From: Aureococcus anophagefferens
Taxonomy: Eukaryota; Sar; Pelagophyceae; Pelagomonadales; Pelagomonadaceae
NCBI RefSeq assembly: GCF_000186865.1
Contig: NW_008705563.1
Coordinates: forward strand, 1,662,876-1,726,812
Reading direction: 5' to 3'
DNA length: 63,937 bases
Shown in pieces: positions 1 through 10,500 of the stretch (position 1 is its first letter; every line of letters starts with the position of its first letter). A model generated the notes under the pieces. The model had not been told where the DNA came from. It did no database searches and worked only from the letters and a program-made list of their open reading frames with translations. The position numbers and the translations under genes were made by a program.

Positions 1-301
1 GCGGCGCGAAGCCCGCGGCGGGCAGCTTGCACGCCGCCATCAGGAGCTTCGCGTCGCGCGCGCGCTCGCCCACGGGGCTGCCGGGCGCGCCGCCGCCGTT
101 GACGAGGCCGCCGAGGTCCGTGTCGCTCACGACGCGCGCGAGGCCCTCGGCGGCCTCGGCGAGCGCTGGGAAGCGCCGGGCCTGGGAGGTCGGGGGCGGC
201 GGCGGCGGGCCGTTCTCCCAAAAGTCCTCGCTCTCGAGCTCCTCGGACGTCGACGCCGCGCCGTAGCGCCGCATCTCCATCGTCGCCACGGGCTCGCCCA
301 T
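1..301 (-). CDS. Hypothetical protein, N-terminal part only (runs off left edge)
   Basis: Reading leftwards from an ATG at 301, the minus strand stays open to the window edge for about 100 codons. The protein begins MGEPVATMEMRRYG and continues through an acidic stretch, a Pro run and an Ala-rich helical segment ending near KLLMAACKLPAAGFAP. GC-rich third positions match the neighbouring genes. I recognise no family. The start is divergent from the reductase gene at 414, with 112 nt between the two ATGs, which suggests a shared promoter. The other strand also has a short open frame here, but its composition (Arg/Pro/Ser-rich) looks like a shadow. Function unknown; only the N terminus is visible. 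Confidence 0.5.
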   Translation of the reverse strand, partial: MGEPVATMEMRRYGAASTSEELESEDFWENGPPPPPPTSQARRFPALAEAAEGLARVVSDTDLGGLVNGGGAPGSPVGERARDAKLLMAACKLPAAGFAP

Positions 302-413
302 CGCGGACCGCGGACCGCGGGACGGGGCCCGGGCAGCGTCGATGTCGATTACAATGACAAACACACTCAAACACAACACACGTCAACGTTGACGGCGACG
401 TGAAGAGGGCAGC

Positions 414-1526
414 ATGGCAATGCACCATGGTCTCGCCGTGCGCGCGACGCGATGGCTCTCGCTGGCAGCGCTCTTCTGCGCCGTCGGCGCCGACCAGTTC
501 GACCGCGCGGCGGCTGACGAGTCGCACCGGTCCCTGCGCGCCGCGGCGTCGAGGGACCAGTTCGATCGGTTGAGATTGCAGCATCCCGGCCTGCGCCGCG
601 CCAAGCCGCGCACGCGCAGCGCCCACGGCATGAGCCCCGAGGCGGCGCTGGAGCTGAGGTCGAAGCCGACGCCGCGCGCGACCGTGGACCGGCGCGTCGC
701 GCTCGGCAATTCCACGATGCCGGCCGTCCTCTACGGCACCGCCTGGAAGAAGGCGAAGACCGCGGGCCTCGTCTTCGCCGCCGTCAAGGTCGGCTTCGCG
801 GGCATCGACACGGCGACGGCGAAGAAGCACTACAACGAGGCCGGCGTGGGCGACGGGCTCGCGGCCGCGGCCGAAACCGTGTGGACGCAGTCCAAGTTCA
901 CGTACCCGCGCGGCCACGACCCCGGCGAGGCGCCCTGGGGCGACGCGACGGACCCCGCGGAGCGCGTCGCGCGGAGCGTGCGGGCGGCGCTGGCGAACCT
1001 GAAGGTGAGCAAGCTCGACGCGTTCCTGCTGCACGGGCCGTCGACTGAGGCGCGCCGGTCCGGGAAAATGACGGAGGAGGACTTCGCGACGTGGGCGGCG
1101 ATCGCCCGGGCGAAGCGCGACGGCCTCGTGGGCGCCATCGGCGTGTCCAACGTCGACGCGACCCTGCTGCGCCAGTTCCTCGCGCTTCCGGATCCGCCGC
1201 AGATCGTCCAGAACCGCTGCTTCGCGAGCTCGGGCTGGGACTACGAGATCCGCGGGATCTGCCGCGAGCACCGCGTCGTCTACGAAGGCTTCTCGCTCCT
1301 GACGGCGAACCGCGACATCACGGCCGGCGGCGGCCCCGTCGCGGCCGCGGCCGCGCGCCTCGGCAAGACGCGGCAGCAGGTCGTCTTCCGGTTCGCGCTG
1401 GAGGTCGGCATGGTCCCGCTGACGGGCACGACGGACGAACGGCACATGGCCGAGGACCTCGGCGTCTTCGATTTCGAGCTGACGGGGGACGAGGTGGCGG
1501 CGATCGAGGGCGCGGGCGTTTTGTAA
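414..1526 (+). CDS. Aldo/keto reductase family protein with N-terminal signal sequence
   Basis: A 370-residue single-exon protein. The aldo/keto reductase barrel fold is indicated by the full catalytic tetrad: D132 (in GIDTA), Y140 (KKHY), K161 (TQSK) and H207 (FLLHGP). A C-terminal segment, VPLTGTTDERHMAEDL, corresponds to the NADPH-phosphate binding region. These enzymes reduce carbonyls with NADPH. Residues 1-26 are hydrophobic with a small-residue end (LFCAVGA), so the protein probably enters the ER; a further ~60 residues of basic linker precede the barrel. The family core is usually ~280-320 residues, so the length fits a core plus presequence. The ATG at 414 was chosen because it gives the signal sequence. 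Substrate cannot be predicted. Confidence 0.85.
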   Translation: MAMHHGLAVRATRWLSLAALFCAVGADQFDRAAADESHRSLRAAASRDQFDRLRLQHPGLRRAKPRTRSAHGMSPEAALELRSKPTPRATVDRRVALGNSTMPAVLYGTAWKKAKTAGLVFAAVKVGFAGIDTATAKKHYNEAGVGDGLAAAAETVWTQSKFTYPRGHDPGEAPWGDATDPAERVARSVRAALANLKVSKLDAFLLHGPSTEARRSGKMTEEDFATWAAIARAKRDGLVGAIGVSNVDATLLRQFLALPDPPQIVQNRCFASSGWDYEIRGICREHRVVYEGFSLLTANRDITAGGGPVAAAAARLGKTRQQVVFRFALEVGMVPLTGTTDERHMAEDLGVFDFELTGDEVAAIEGAGVL

Positions 1527-1569
1527 TTTTTGGTGGATGTCATTCGTGTGCGTTTTCAAAAAAAGGAAG

Positions 1570-1668
1570 TGCTCACTGCGGGGCTCGAACCCGCGACCGT
1601 CGGCACATACGCGGCGGACCAGATTTCTGATCCTAGACCGATACTCTGACCAACTGAGCTAAGCGAGC
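1570..1668 (-). tRNA. tRNA with 25-nt intron, anticodon tentatively AGG (Pro)
   Basis: The minus strand folds as a full cloverleaf: acceptor GCTCGCT/AGTGAGC, D-arm GCTC/GAGT with GG in the loop, anticodon stem TCGGT/GCCGA, five-base variable loop, T-arm GCGGG/CCCGC with TTCGAGC, and discriminator A. No CCA is encoded. An intron at the canonical site after position 37 would be 1606-1630. The anticodon would then be AGG (bases 1634-1632). The anticodon region pairs with the intron (GGATCAG/CTGGTCC, 7 bp), as in eukaryotic pre-tRNAs. A37 next to G36 is unusual for tRNA-Pro, so the identity is uncertain; the tRNA call itself is firm. Confidence 0.85.
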
Positions 1669-2202
1669 AAACGCGGGCGGTGTGGAGCGATCGAGATCGA
1701 ACCTCCAACATCAAAAAACAACATCGGCGCACTCGACCGGCTTCGCAAAATCGCGAGCGGCGAAGTCGCTAGCCACTAATGAGAGCGTGAGAGCGAAGCA
1801 CGCTTCGTCAAGTTTACACGACCTAAGCTGCTCTCGCTTTCAGTCCTCACGCCTCAAGAGGGTGTCGCCGGTGGCCGTCGTGATGATGGAGAAAGTGCTC
1901 GTGGCTTTTGGCGCATGGGCCGGGACGCACGCCCTGCAAAATCTCTTCGCCAAATCAAAGAACGCGTCGGAGGGGCTCATCACGCCCGCGGAGGCGGACG
2001 TCTGCTGAAAACCCCGACGGAGTCGAGACGCGAGCGCAGCTCGGCCGAAGACGTCGGCCGACGCGACGCCGTACCTTCTCCTGTCGAACGTCGTGAATTA
2101 GCCGACGCTCCGCGCGCGCGCCGAACGTCTCTGCGCCGGAAGCACGCGACGCTCGACCTGCTCGCGCCGCGCGCATACACCATAGACACCTGCCGCCGAC
2201 GC

Positions 2203-2292
2203 CCTGGGAACACAATGACGGTCGCGCGACGCGAAATCACTCGCCGTCGCCGACTCGACGCCCGAGGGATTCGCGGCCGCGGCGCGAGCGCG
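2203..2292 (+). repeat. Direct repeat copy 1 (partner at 3024-3107)
   Basis: This copy starts CCTGGGAACACAATGACGG and ends in GCGGCCGCGGCGCG. It matches 3024-3107 closely; the partner lacks a 6-bp GTCGCC and has a few substitutions. Weaker similarity extends on both sides, including ACACC(A/C)TA upstream and a TTTAGTGTG downstream, so a larger duplication of ~0.8 kb spacing has probably decayed. Confidence 0.75.
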
Positions 2293-3023
2293 CCCGACGA
2301 TCCAGATCCCGCCGTCCCATCCGTCGCAGTATCGTTACATTCATTTTAGTGTGCGTGTGCGGTTGGAGCAGCTCGTTCGTTCGCCCCCGCGGGATCTCGA
2401 GAGCCCGCGCCGAGAAGACGCGACGTCGCGAAAGTAGCACAGCCTATTATCGTGCAGCAGCAGTCGGCGGATCGAGGCCTGCCTACACGGAGGGGGGATC
2501 TAGGCCGGCGCCGCCGGGTCGCGGGTGGTAGTATCGAGCATCTCTCCGGACAGGTCTCAAGAACGCCTTCAAGAGCACCAGCCAAAAGTCCACAGGCAAA
2601 GCCACAGCCTTCGTCCAAGACCTACGACCGCTGTGTCGACGCCATCCAACGCTGCGTCTCTCACGCCGGCCTGCACGAATCGATCGCTAGCATGGGCGCC
2701 GCGAGCTCGACGAGCTCGAGAGAAACGACGAGTTGGAGCTGCATTGGCGCCAACCCTTTCGCCGCTCTTTTTGCCGAAGTACCGAAGGCGGACGTCTCGG
2801 AGACGAAACCGCCAGCGCCAGAGGCCGACGAGTGCAGCGACCGAGGTGGCTCGTAACGTCGAGACGTCAGAACGTCTCGGCTACGGCCGTCGCGCGCCGC
2901 GAGACCGCCGAGACTCGCGCGCCGAATCTCCGCGCGATGCGTCTCTCTGCGCCGGGATTGCACCTGTATGGATGTCCACGCCGCGCGGATGCCTCGCAAC
3001 AACACACCCTATACCGTTGAATC

Positions 3024-3107
3024 CCTGGGAACACCATGACGGTCGCGCGACGCGAAATCACTCGCCGACTCGACGCCCCACGGATTCGCGGCCGCGGCGC
3101 GCACGCG
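3024..3107 (+). repeat. Direct repeat copy 2 (partner at 2203-2292)
   Basis: Second copy of the intergenic repeat, about 820 bp from the first and just upstream (in window coordinates) of the helicase 3' end. It shares the core GTCGCGCGACGCGAAATCAC with copy 1. Confidence 0.75.
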
Positions 3108-3228
3108 TCCCGCACCCTAGCCCCGACAAGCGCGCCGCACGGTCAATTCAAAACATCTCCCCGCCTTATAAACGTGATGTGATACATTGAGACCGCTCTT
3201 TAGTGTGGCCAACTACGAGGAACGCCTC

Positions 3229-6200
3229 TTAGCAAAGCCCGTCGTGCAGCAGGAGCCGCCGGATCGCCCCGACGACGGGCGCCGCCGCGAGGTCCAGGCC
3301 CGGGTCGCGGGCCTTGGCCTCGAGGAGCTCGTCGAGGCGGTCCCGGAGCGCGGCGACGAGCGCGGCGACGCGCGCGTTCGCGGAGAACGTGATCCAGCCG
3401 TCGACGGCGATGGTGCCGTCGAGGGGCCGCGGCTCGAGCGCGCCGCCGAAGAGGAGGAGCGCGTAGGGCGCGGCCTCGGACGCGTCGCGGACGTAGATCT
3501 TGTGCGTGTCGACGCACTCGTTGTAGACGGCCCAGGGCGACGGCCACGACCGCTCCGCGAAGCACGCGCTCGACGGGTGGAGGAAGACGCGCTCGACGTG
3601 GCCCGTCGCCGGCGCCCGCCGGAGGAACTTGAGCTCGCGCGCGCGCGCGTCGACGGCGACGGCGCCCTCGGCGCTGTCCGCGTACCTGCGCGTCGCTCCG
3701 TCGCGCGCGCGCGGCGTTCGACCGTCGAGGAACGGACCCGCTCGCGTTCGACGCGGGCCGCGCGCCGCTGGCTCGGCTTCTCGATCTTCAGCACCTGCGG
3801 GTAGAGCGCCGCGGCGACCAAGGCGCGCGCGACGCGCCAGAGCGCCGCGCCCGCGAGCGGCGCGGCTCCGGCGGCGGCGAAGCCCCGGTCCGCGAGGGCG
3901 TCGTCGAACTGGCGCCGGAGCTGTTCCATGTCGTTGAGCGGGTCGTAGGCGAGCCCCTTCTCGTGGAGTAAAGGCCCCAGGGCCCGCTTCCGCTGCCAGG
4001 GCCCCCGCGGCGCGGCGGAGGCGTCGCGCGCGAACTCGTCGAACGCGAGCGCGACGAGCGCGTGGTCGCTCCGGCCGCACGCGTGCGTTTCCCGCAGTCG
4101 CCGCTTCGTCGCGGCGGCGCTGGCCCGGTCCGCCTCGCCGCTCTTCCAGGGCGACCGCACGCTCAGCCCCGCGGCGATGCTCAGCGCCTCGCGGCGGCAG
4201 CCGAGCGTCGCGCCCAGCACCAGAAGCTTCCCGAGCCGCGCGGCGCACGGCAGGGCCGCGAGGTGCCCCCCGAGCGCGCTGAGCGTCGGCGCGTCCGCGG
4301 CGGCGTCCAGCGCGCCCATGGACCGCAGGCCGTCGACGCTCGACGCGAGCGCGGGCCGCGCCGGCGGGTCGAGCAGCGTCGCCCCGAACGCAAAGGGGTC
4401 GAGCCCCATGGCCAGCACCTGGAGCGCCAGGTTCTCCAGGCTCACGCGCTTGATCTCCGGCGTCGAGTGCGCCGGCCGCGCCTCGAAGGCGCGCCGCGTC
4501 GCGAGGCGGTAGCAGCAGCCCGCGCGCACGCGGCCCGCGCGGCCCTTGCGCTGGTCCGCGGCGTCGCGGGCGATCCACACCTCTTTCAGGCACGGTAGGT
4601 TCCGCTCCGGGTCGAAGCCCGTCTCCTTGGCGACCAACGCGTCGACGACGGCCGTCACGTCGGGTATCGTGATGGACGTCTCCGCGACGTTCGTGCTGAC
4701 GACGACCTTGACCTTGCCCGCGGGCGCGGTCTTGAACGCGTCCTTCTGCTGCTGCGACGTGAGGGACCCGTGGAGCGGCACGCCCCAGATCCAGGCCTCG
4801 CGCTCCAGACCGCGCAGCACGGCGGAGATGTCGAAGGCGCCGGCGACGAAGACTAGAACCGCGCCGTCGCCCTTCTTCCGCTCGTCGGCGGCGACGGCCG
4901 CGGCCGCCGCGGCGACCAGCGCGTGGTCCAGGCGCCCCGGCTCGTCCGCCGCGCCCTGCTTCGCCGGCTTCTCCAGGACGTCCGCGTCGCGGCCGAGCAG
5001 ACCGTAGACCGCGTCGAGGTAGCGCACGTCGACGGGGAACGCGAAGCCCGGGATCGACACGACGGGGCACGCGCCGCGGTCGTAGGCCCGCGCGCTCGCG
5101 CCGTTGCGCAGGTCGCCGTAGTAGGCCGCGAAGCGGCTCGTGTCCATGGTCGCCGACATGAGGATGACCCGCAGGTCCGGCCGCGCGCGCAACGCGGGCC
5201 GCAGCAGCGCGAGGAGCAGGTCCGCGTCCAGGTGCCGCTCGTGGACCTCGTCGACGACGACGTGCGTCACGTTTTCCAGCGACCCGTCGACCTTGAGCCG
5301 CTGCAGTAGGACGCCCGTCGTGCAGAAGAGCGCCTGGGTCTCGTCGCCTAAACGCGCCTCGCCGCGCACGGCGACGCCTATTGTCCGGCCGACGTCCTCG
5401 CCGCGCTCGTCGGCGACGCGCGCGGACACGCCGACGGCCGCGAGGCGCCGCGGCTGGGCGACGACGACCTTGGCGCCGACGCCCCGGGCCCGCGCGTCGT
5501 CGAGGAGGAACTGGGGGACCTGCGTCGTCTTGCCGCAGCCCGTGCCGCCCTCGATCAAAAGCACCTGGAACTCGCGCAGGAGCCCCAATATCTCGTCGCG
5601 CGCGGCCGCCGCGGGCAGCTTCTCGCGCTGGAGCCGCACGAGCGTCGACGGCCGGCCCGCCGCCGGCGCCGCGGCGCTCGCCCGGTCCCACCAGCCGCCG
5701 CCGCGGCGCCGCCGCGCGGGCGCCGCGGCCGCGGCGCGCCGCGGCGCCGCCGCGGGCGCCGCGGCCCGGGGCGCCGGCGCCGGCCGCGCGTCGGCCGCGG
5801 GCGTCGTCTTCGCGAGGGCGAGCTCCGCGAGGTCGTAGAGCGACGCGCCGTCGAGCGCGCAGCGCGCGAGCGCCGCGTGCTCCGCGGGAGACTTGCCCGC
5901 CGCGAGCGCGACGGCGGCCGCGGCCGGGTAGGCCCGGGGCACGAGGACGTGGACGCCCCCGGGCAGGTCGACGCGGTCGCCCGATTCGCCGGACACGACG
6001 GCCGCGCCGTCGTAGGTCGCCTCGAGCGCCGCGATCTCGTCGGCCCGCGCGTCCGCGTCGTCGCTCGCCGCGTCGCCGGACAGCGCCGCGGCCGGGTCCC
6101 CCGGTTGCGCCGCCGTCAGCCAGAGGTCCCCGAAGGCCGCGTCGAGATCGAAGGCGAGGGCCGGCGCCCTGGCGGGGCCCTCGAAGACGACGACGTCGAG

Positions 6201-7278
6201 GTTCGCGCCCGAGGGGTCGAACGTCGCGGGCAGCTCGTCCTCGCCGAGGCGCAGCACGAGCCAGGACAGGGCCGCCTCGGCGCGCGCGACGGCCGTGTCC
6301 CCGGCCGACTGCTCGACGGCGTCGGCGACCCGGTGCGGCGCGAAGCCGAGGCCGACCAAGATGGAGCGCGGCGTCGCGCGCGTCCGGGCCAAAGTCGCCG
6401 ATGCGGTCGAGGCCGCCGCCCGGCCGCTCCGGCGGCGCCTCGAGGTCCAGGAGCGCGCAGACGTCGCGGCGCACGGCGGGCGCCATGTAGACCTTGGCGT
6501 CCGGGTTCGCGCGCTCGCGCGCCTCGCGCGCGTTCCGCTTCTTGTTCCGCTCCGCGTCGCGCTCGCGGCGCGCGCGGTCCGCCTCGGCGCGGCTCGCGTA
6601 CCTGGCGTCGGCCGTCGGCGCGACGGCGGCCGGCGGCGCGACGGCGGCCGGCGGCGCCGCGGCGTCCGGCGCGTCGCGCGGCCGCGCGCCGGCCTTGGCT
6701 TTCGGCGGCGCCGCGGTCAGCGCGAGCCACGCGGCCCGGTAGGGCTCCGGCAGCTTGCGCTCCAGGGGCAGCTCGGGCTGCGTGTGGTGCAAGGCGAGGA
6801 GCGCCGCCTGCTCCTTGGCGCCGGCCTCCGTGGGGAAGTGCTGCACGGGCACGAATCCTAAATCGTGCTCCGACCCGGGCTTCTTTTTGTCGGGCACGAC
6901 GACGCGGAGCCGGTAGCCCGACACTTTCGCCGCGCCGGGCTTGGGCCGCGCCGGGTGCCAGCGCGGCTTGGGCCGCTTCTCGCGCTGGCACCACTCGCCC
7001 AGCAGCTGGCTCGGCAGCCTCTGCCACGTCTCGATCGACACGCCCTTCACCTCCTTGGGCCCGCTGTCCGTGAGCTTCGCGGCGACGCGCGACTCCTTGG
7101 CGCCGCGCCCGACCCACTTCTGCGACTCCGGGTCCCACTTGTGGCCGTGCGACGGCCGCTCGGGCCGCACGCCGCACTCGCAGCGCCGCTCGCAGACGCA
7201 GCGCGGCGCCACGGGCTCGCACTTGCCCTTCTTGCCCTTCTTGTCCTTGGGCTGCGCCGGCGTCTTGTCGCGGCCCAT
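3229..7278 (-). CDS. DExH-box RNA helicase, DHX29/DHX57/YLR419W type, with two frame breaks
   Basis: An ATP-dependent RNA helicase of about 1,340 residues. From the N terminus: a Lys-rich start and Cys-rich segment; a dsRNA-binding-like domain (QLLGEWCQREKRPKPRW, then GYRLRVVVPDKKK); a UBA-like helix bundle (ILVGLGFAPHRVADAV); an RWD-like region (DEIAALEATYDG); the helicase core with GGTGCGKTT, DEVHERH, SATMDTS, NVAETSIT and QRKGRAGR; then HA2 and OB regions (ELKFLRR, VFLHPSS). Motif II reads DEVH rather than DEAH. The frame changes twice. Near 6360-6395 no GT-AG signal is visible, so a sequencing indel is likely. Near 3680-3770 a short intron ending GACGCGCAG, or another indel, would rejoin the C terminus. 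The start at 7278 (MGRDKTP) is the first ATG of the frame carrying the dsRNA-binding region. Confidence 0.85.
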   Translation of the reverse strand: MGRDKTPAQPKDKKGKKGKCEPVAPRCVCERRCECGVRPERPSHGHKWDPESQKWVGRGAKESRVAAKLTDSGPKEVKGVSIETWQRLPSQLLGEWCQREKRPKPRWHPARPKPGAAKVSGYRLRVVVPDKKKPGSEHDLGFVPVQHFPTEAGAKEQAALLALHHTQPELPLERKLPEPYRAAWLALTAAPPKAKAGARPRDAPDAAAPPAAVAPPAAVAPTADARYASRAEADRARRERDAERNKKRNAREARERANPDAKVYMAPAVRRDVCALLDLEAPPERPGGGLDRIGDFGPDARDAALHLGRPRLRAAPGRRRRRAVGRGHGRRARRGGPVLARAAPRRGRAARDVRPLGREPRRRRLRGPRQGAGPRLRSRRGLRGPLADGGATGGPGRGAVRRRGERRRGRAGRRDRGARGDLRRRGRRVRRIGRPRRPARGRPRPRAPGLPGRGRRRARGGQVSRGARGARALRARRRVALRPRGARPREDDARGRRAAGAGAPGRGARGGAAARRGRGARAAAPRRRLVGPGERRGAGGGPAVDARAAPAREAARGGRARRDIGAPARVPGAFDRGRHGLRQDDAGPPVPPRRRAGPGRRRQGRRRPAAAPRGRRRVRARRRRARRGRRPDNRRRRARRGAFRRRDPGALLHDGRPTAAAQGRRVAGKRDARRRRRGPRAAPGRGPAPRAAAARVARAAGPAGHPHVGDHGHEPLRGLLRRPAQRRERAGLRPRRVPRRVDPGLRVPRRRALPRRGLRSARPRRGRPGEAGEAGRGGRAGAPGPRAGRRGGRGRRRRRAEEGRRRGSSLRRRRLRHLRRAARSGARGLDLGRAAPRVPHVAAAEGRVQDRARGQGQGRRQHERRGDVHHDTRRDGRRRRVGRQGDGLRPGAEPTVPERGVDRPRRRGPAQGPRGPRARGLLLPPRDAARLRGAAGALDAGDQAREPGEPGAPGAGHGARPLCVRGDAARPAGAARARVERRRPAVHGRAGRRRGRADAQRARGAPRGPAVRRAAREASGAGRDARLPPRGAEHRRGAERAVALEERRGGPGQRRRDEAATAGNARVRPERPRARRARVRRVRARRLRRAAGALAAEAGPGAFTPREGARLRPAQRHGTAPAPVRRRPRGPGLRRRRSRAARGRGALARRARLGRRGALPAGAEDREAEPAARGPRRTRAGPFLDGRTPRARDGATRRYADSAEGAVAVDARARELKFLRRAPATGHVERVFLHPSSACFAERSWPSPWAVYNECVDTHKIYVRDASEAAPYALLLFGGALEPRPLDGTIAVDGWITFSANARVAALVAALRDRLDELLEAKARDPGLDLAAAPVVGAIRRLLLHDGLC

Positions 7279-7462
7279 GGTCCGAGTCGTGCAGCAAGGG
7301 TGGTGCGCCTAGCCGCGGCCGGGTCGGGTCTGGCAGTCGCCCATCACACTTGTGACGAGCTTCGAACTATGTTGCCGTCAAGAAGCCGTGTTGCTTCCCC
7401 TTAATTGAGAGGTGTTGAGGTTGGCGAAGTCCGCACGCGTCGGCGCTGGGTGCTGGCATGCA

Positions 7463-7528
7463 AAGGGACCTCGGCTTCGGAGGAACCATACATGTGTGAG
7501 CCGAGGGGTCGTGAGAGAGAGGTCCCTT
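7463..7528. repeat. Intergenic inverted repeat
   Basis: AAGGGACCTC (7463-7472) and GAGGTCCCTT (7519-7528) are perfect 10-bp inverted arms. A second, inner pair CCTCGGCT/AGCCGAGG overlaps the first, so two alternative hairpins are possible. It lies between the helicase start (7278) and the anoctamin stop (7553), and so in the anoctamin 3' UTR or helicase promoter. Confidence 0.6.
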
Positions 7529-7552
7529 AGCCCGCGGGGCGACGCGCCGTCC

Positions 7553-10500
7553 TCACATGAGGGCCGTGGAGGCGAGGGACTGGGACTTCTTGAACTCGCG
7601 CATCTCGAGGTTCTTCTCCTTGGCGTAGTTCTCGTAGCCCGGGTAGTCGAGGTAGACGACGGAGTCGTCCTTGTCGAAGATGGTGACGTCGGGCGCGTTG
7701 TCGTCGGCGTTGTCGGGCCCGTCCTCGTCGACCTCGATGACGTCGTCGATCTGCTGCTTGATGAGCTTGTCCTCCGTGAAGTTCTGGCGGTCGATCTGGA
7801 TCTGGACGTCCGCGGGGATGTCGTCGATGACGATGGCGAGGATGAGCTTGAAGACGATGAGCGCGTGGTAGAGCATGATGAAGACGACGAGGCGGTGCGA
7901 GTTCGGGTAGAAGTCGAGGAACTCGCCCGTGTAGACGATGATGATGGAGTTGGTGAAGACGGCGATGTAGGACATGAGCTCGATGATGTCGGCCCAGGAG
8001 CCGATGTCCTCGGCGTTGCTCGGCCACGGCCGCCGGGACCGGATGGAGATCTTCCACGCGTCCGCGCGGATCTGCGCGTAGGAGTTGACGAGGGCCATGA
8101 GCGGCGCGAGGGGGAAGGCCGCCACGAAGAGCACGGTGTAGCCGTAGATGATGATGAGGTCGCGGTAGTCGCCGAACGTGCCCATCATGACGTGGTACTC
8201 CTCGAGCGCGAGCTCGCGCTCCGCGGGCGACACCTCGCGGACGACGCGCTCCTCCTCGTGCTGCTCGCCGAGCATCTCCTCGGAGGCCTCCTTCTCCTCC
8301 GCGTCGGCCGCCGCGGCCATCTCGTCGAGGTCGCGGCGCCGCTTCTCCGCGATCTGCTCCCAGTTCCAGAAGACGTAGGGCACGGCGATGTCCTTGACGT
8401 TCGCGATGATGACCTTCGATAAAAAGATGGCCGCGAGCTGGATGCGCAGCTCGTTCATGCAGGACGTCACGCAGGAGTAGTTGCCCGGCCGCACGGGCTG
8501 GAACGTGATGGAGTTGGCCTGGAGCTGCTTGAAGAACGCGATGTAGAGGTAGGACGTGAACGAGTTGATGAACTGGAAGATGAAGATCTTCTCCGTGAGC
8601 TTGTCCGTGTAGGTCGTGTCCGTGCGGTGGCACTCGTAGTCGTTGAGCCAGACCGCGAGCTCGTTGAAGAACGACTCGAGCGCGAAGATCTGCACCGCGT
8701 TCGCGCCGGACGTGATCCAGCCGGCCATGGACGCGGACAGGTCCACGGCGAGCTTCGGGATGCCCCAGTTCTTGACGCAGTCGCGGCCCCGCCCGTGGTC
8801 GCAGTTCCAGTGCCGCGTGTTCAGCAGGTTGTTCTTCACGGCGAGGATGGACTTGAGGAAGAAGATGCCGACGACGGCGCAGATGACGGACGTCGACGAC
8901 GTGAGGATGATGGCCCAGGACGTGAGCGTGCGCTGGTTGTAGATCGCCGGCGGGAAGTACTTGACCTCCTCGCCGTCGATGGGCGAGTTGATGTCCACGA
9001 CGAGGTCCGAGTCGTAGAACGCGGGCCGCTCCTCCTCGGCCTCCTCGATGCCGACCATGCCCCACATCATCGCGTAGCGGCTCTGCTTGCGCTTCCAGAA
9101 CTCGATGAAGAACGTCGCCCACAAACTCATGAAGACGCAGAAGCCCGGGATCGCCGGCGAGTTCGGGTCCTGGACGATGGTGACGATGTAGAACGCGAAG
9201 CCGACGACCGCCGCGATGATCACCGCCGTCGTGTAGTGGCCCAAAAACACGAAGTAGAGGCCCACCTTCTCGCCGTAGTAGTCCTTGATGCGCACGAAGG
9301 GCTGCTCCCAGGGCCAGGCCCAATACACGAGCCACTTGGCCTGGAGCTGGCCGTTCTCGTTGGGGTCGTGGAGCGGGTACGCGGCCTCGATGATCTCGTT
9401 GTCGACGAGCTGCTCGAGCACCAAATTCGCGCCGTTGTCCGACGACGGGAACTTGATGATGGACATGATGAGCTTGACGCGGTCCACGGACCGGAAGATG
9501 GACGACGACCGCGGGTAGCGGTGGTAGAGCGTCTCGAGCTCCTCGCGGTCGTCGTACTGGCCGTACATGTACTCGTAGTACGCGTAGGGGCACTGCTCCT
9601 CCGTGTCGAAGATGGCCGTGTGCATGGGGATGCCCCGGTAGAGCCAGCCCTCCTTGCGCGGGTAGATCTGCCACTCCTCCGGGTTCAGCGGGTCCGGCAA
9701 CCCGTCGATGAGGCGCCGCTTCACCTCGTTCTCCGCGAGGCGCAGCCGCAAATCGAGCCGGTCCGCCTGCTCCATGAGCCGCTCCGCGGACGCGCGGACC
9801 TTGATGAAGATCTTGTCGAACTTGCGCGACTTGTACTGCTCCGTCTCCAGGTCCGCGTTCGTCAGCGCGGAGACGATGCGGAGCATCGTGTTCTTGCGCT
9901 GCATCGCGCCCTTGATCTCGTGGTCCTCGTTCTTGACGGACGTGACGATCACGAAGTCGTAGTTCCAGTTCTGGCCCGCCTCGACGCTCTGGAACTTGTC
10001 GCGCACGCGCCGGTACTCCGGCAGGTCCGAGATCTCGATGGCCGCCATGTCCAGGAGGAGCTTGAGCATGAACATGACGAAGATGATGGACCCGAACGTC
10101 ACGGCCATGCCGCTGAGCACCTCCGAGAACGACTGGCTGAAGTACTGCACTCTTAAGAACTCCTCGATGGTCGGCGCGAAGGTCACCGTAGGCGCGTCCG
10201 TCGGCGCGAAGGTCTGGCTCGGCGCCGGCGTGATCGACGGCGGTCGGCTGAGCGACGGCACGGGCGTCGGCCGCCGCGTCTTCGGCCCGCCGCCCTCGTC
10301 CGCCGTCGCCAGGGTTCGCGCGTCCGCCGCCTCGAGGAAGCGGCCGCCGTCGTCGGCCCACCAGGGCTGGCCGCGCACGAAGGCCGACGCCTCGGCGTAG
10401 AGCGCCTCGGCCGCGTGCTCGGGACCGTTCATGAACCCGGCGCCGAGGTTGAGGCGCGGCCGGTGCGGGACCAGGAAGTGGCCGACGCACGCGACGAGCG

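Larger units (their letters stand above)
1669..3228. other. 1.56-kb intergenic region without a convincing gene
   Basis: Short open frames occur on both strands, but most have Arg/Ser-rich shadow composition. Two small segments look slightly more protein-like. One is a frame from the ATG at 1883 to a stop at 2008 (MMEKVLVAFGAWAG...). The other is a 54-codon frame at 2692-2856 beginning MGAASS, which resembles an N-myristoylation start. Neither has a recognisable homologue or partner exon. The region also holds a dispersed ~85-bp repeat (2203-2292 and 3024-3107). It may be a decayed gene or the shared 3' flank of the reductase and helicase genes. Confidence 0.5.

Noticed and set aside
1682..2008. 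108-codon plus-strand frame after the tRNA
   Set aside because: Ser/Lys-rich start without a family match; only the last 41 codons look protein-like. Not enough to call a gene.
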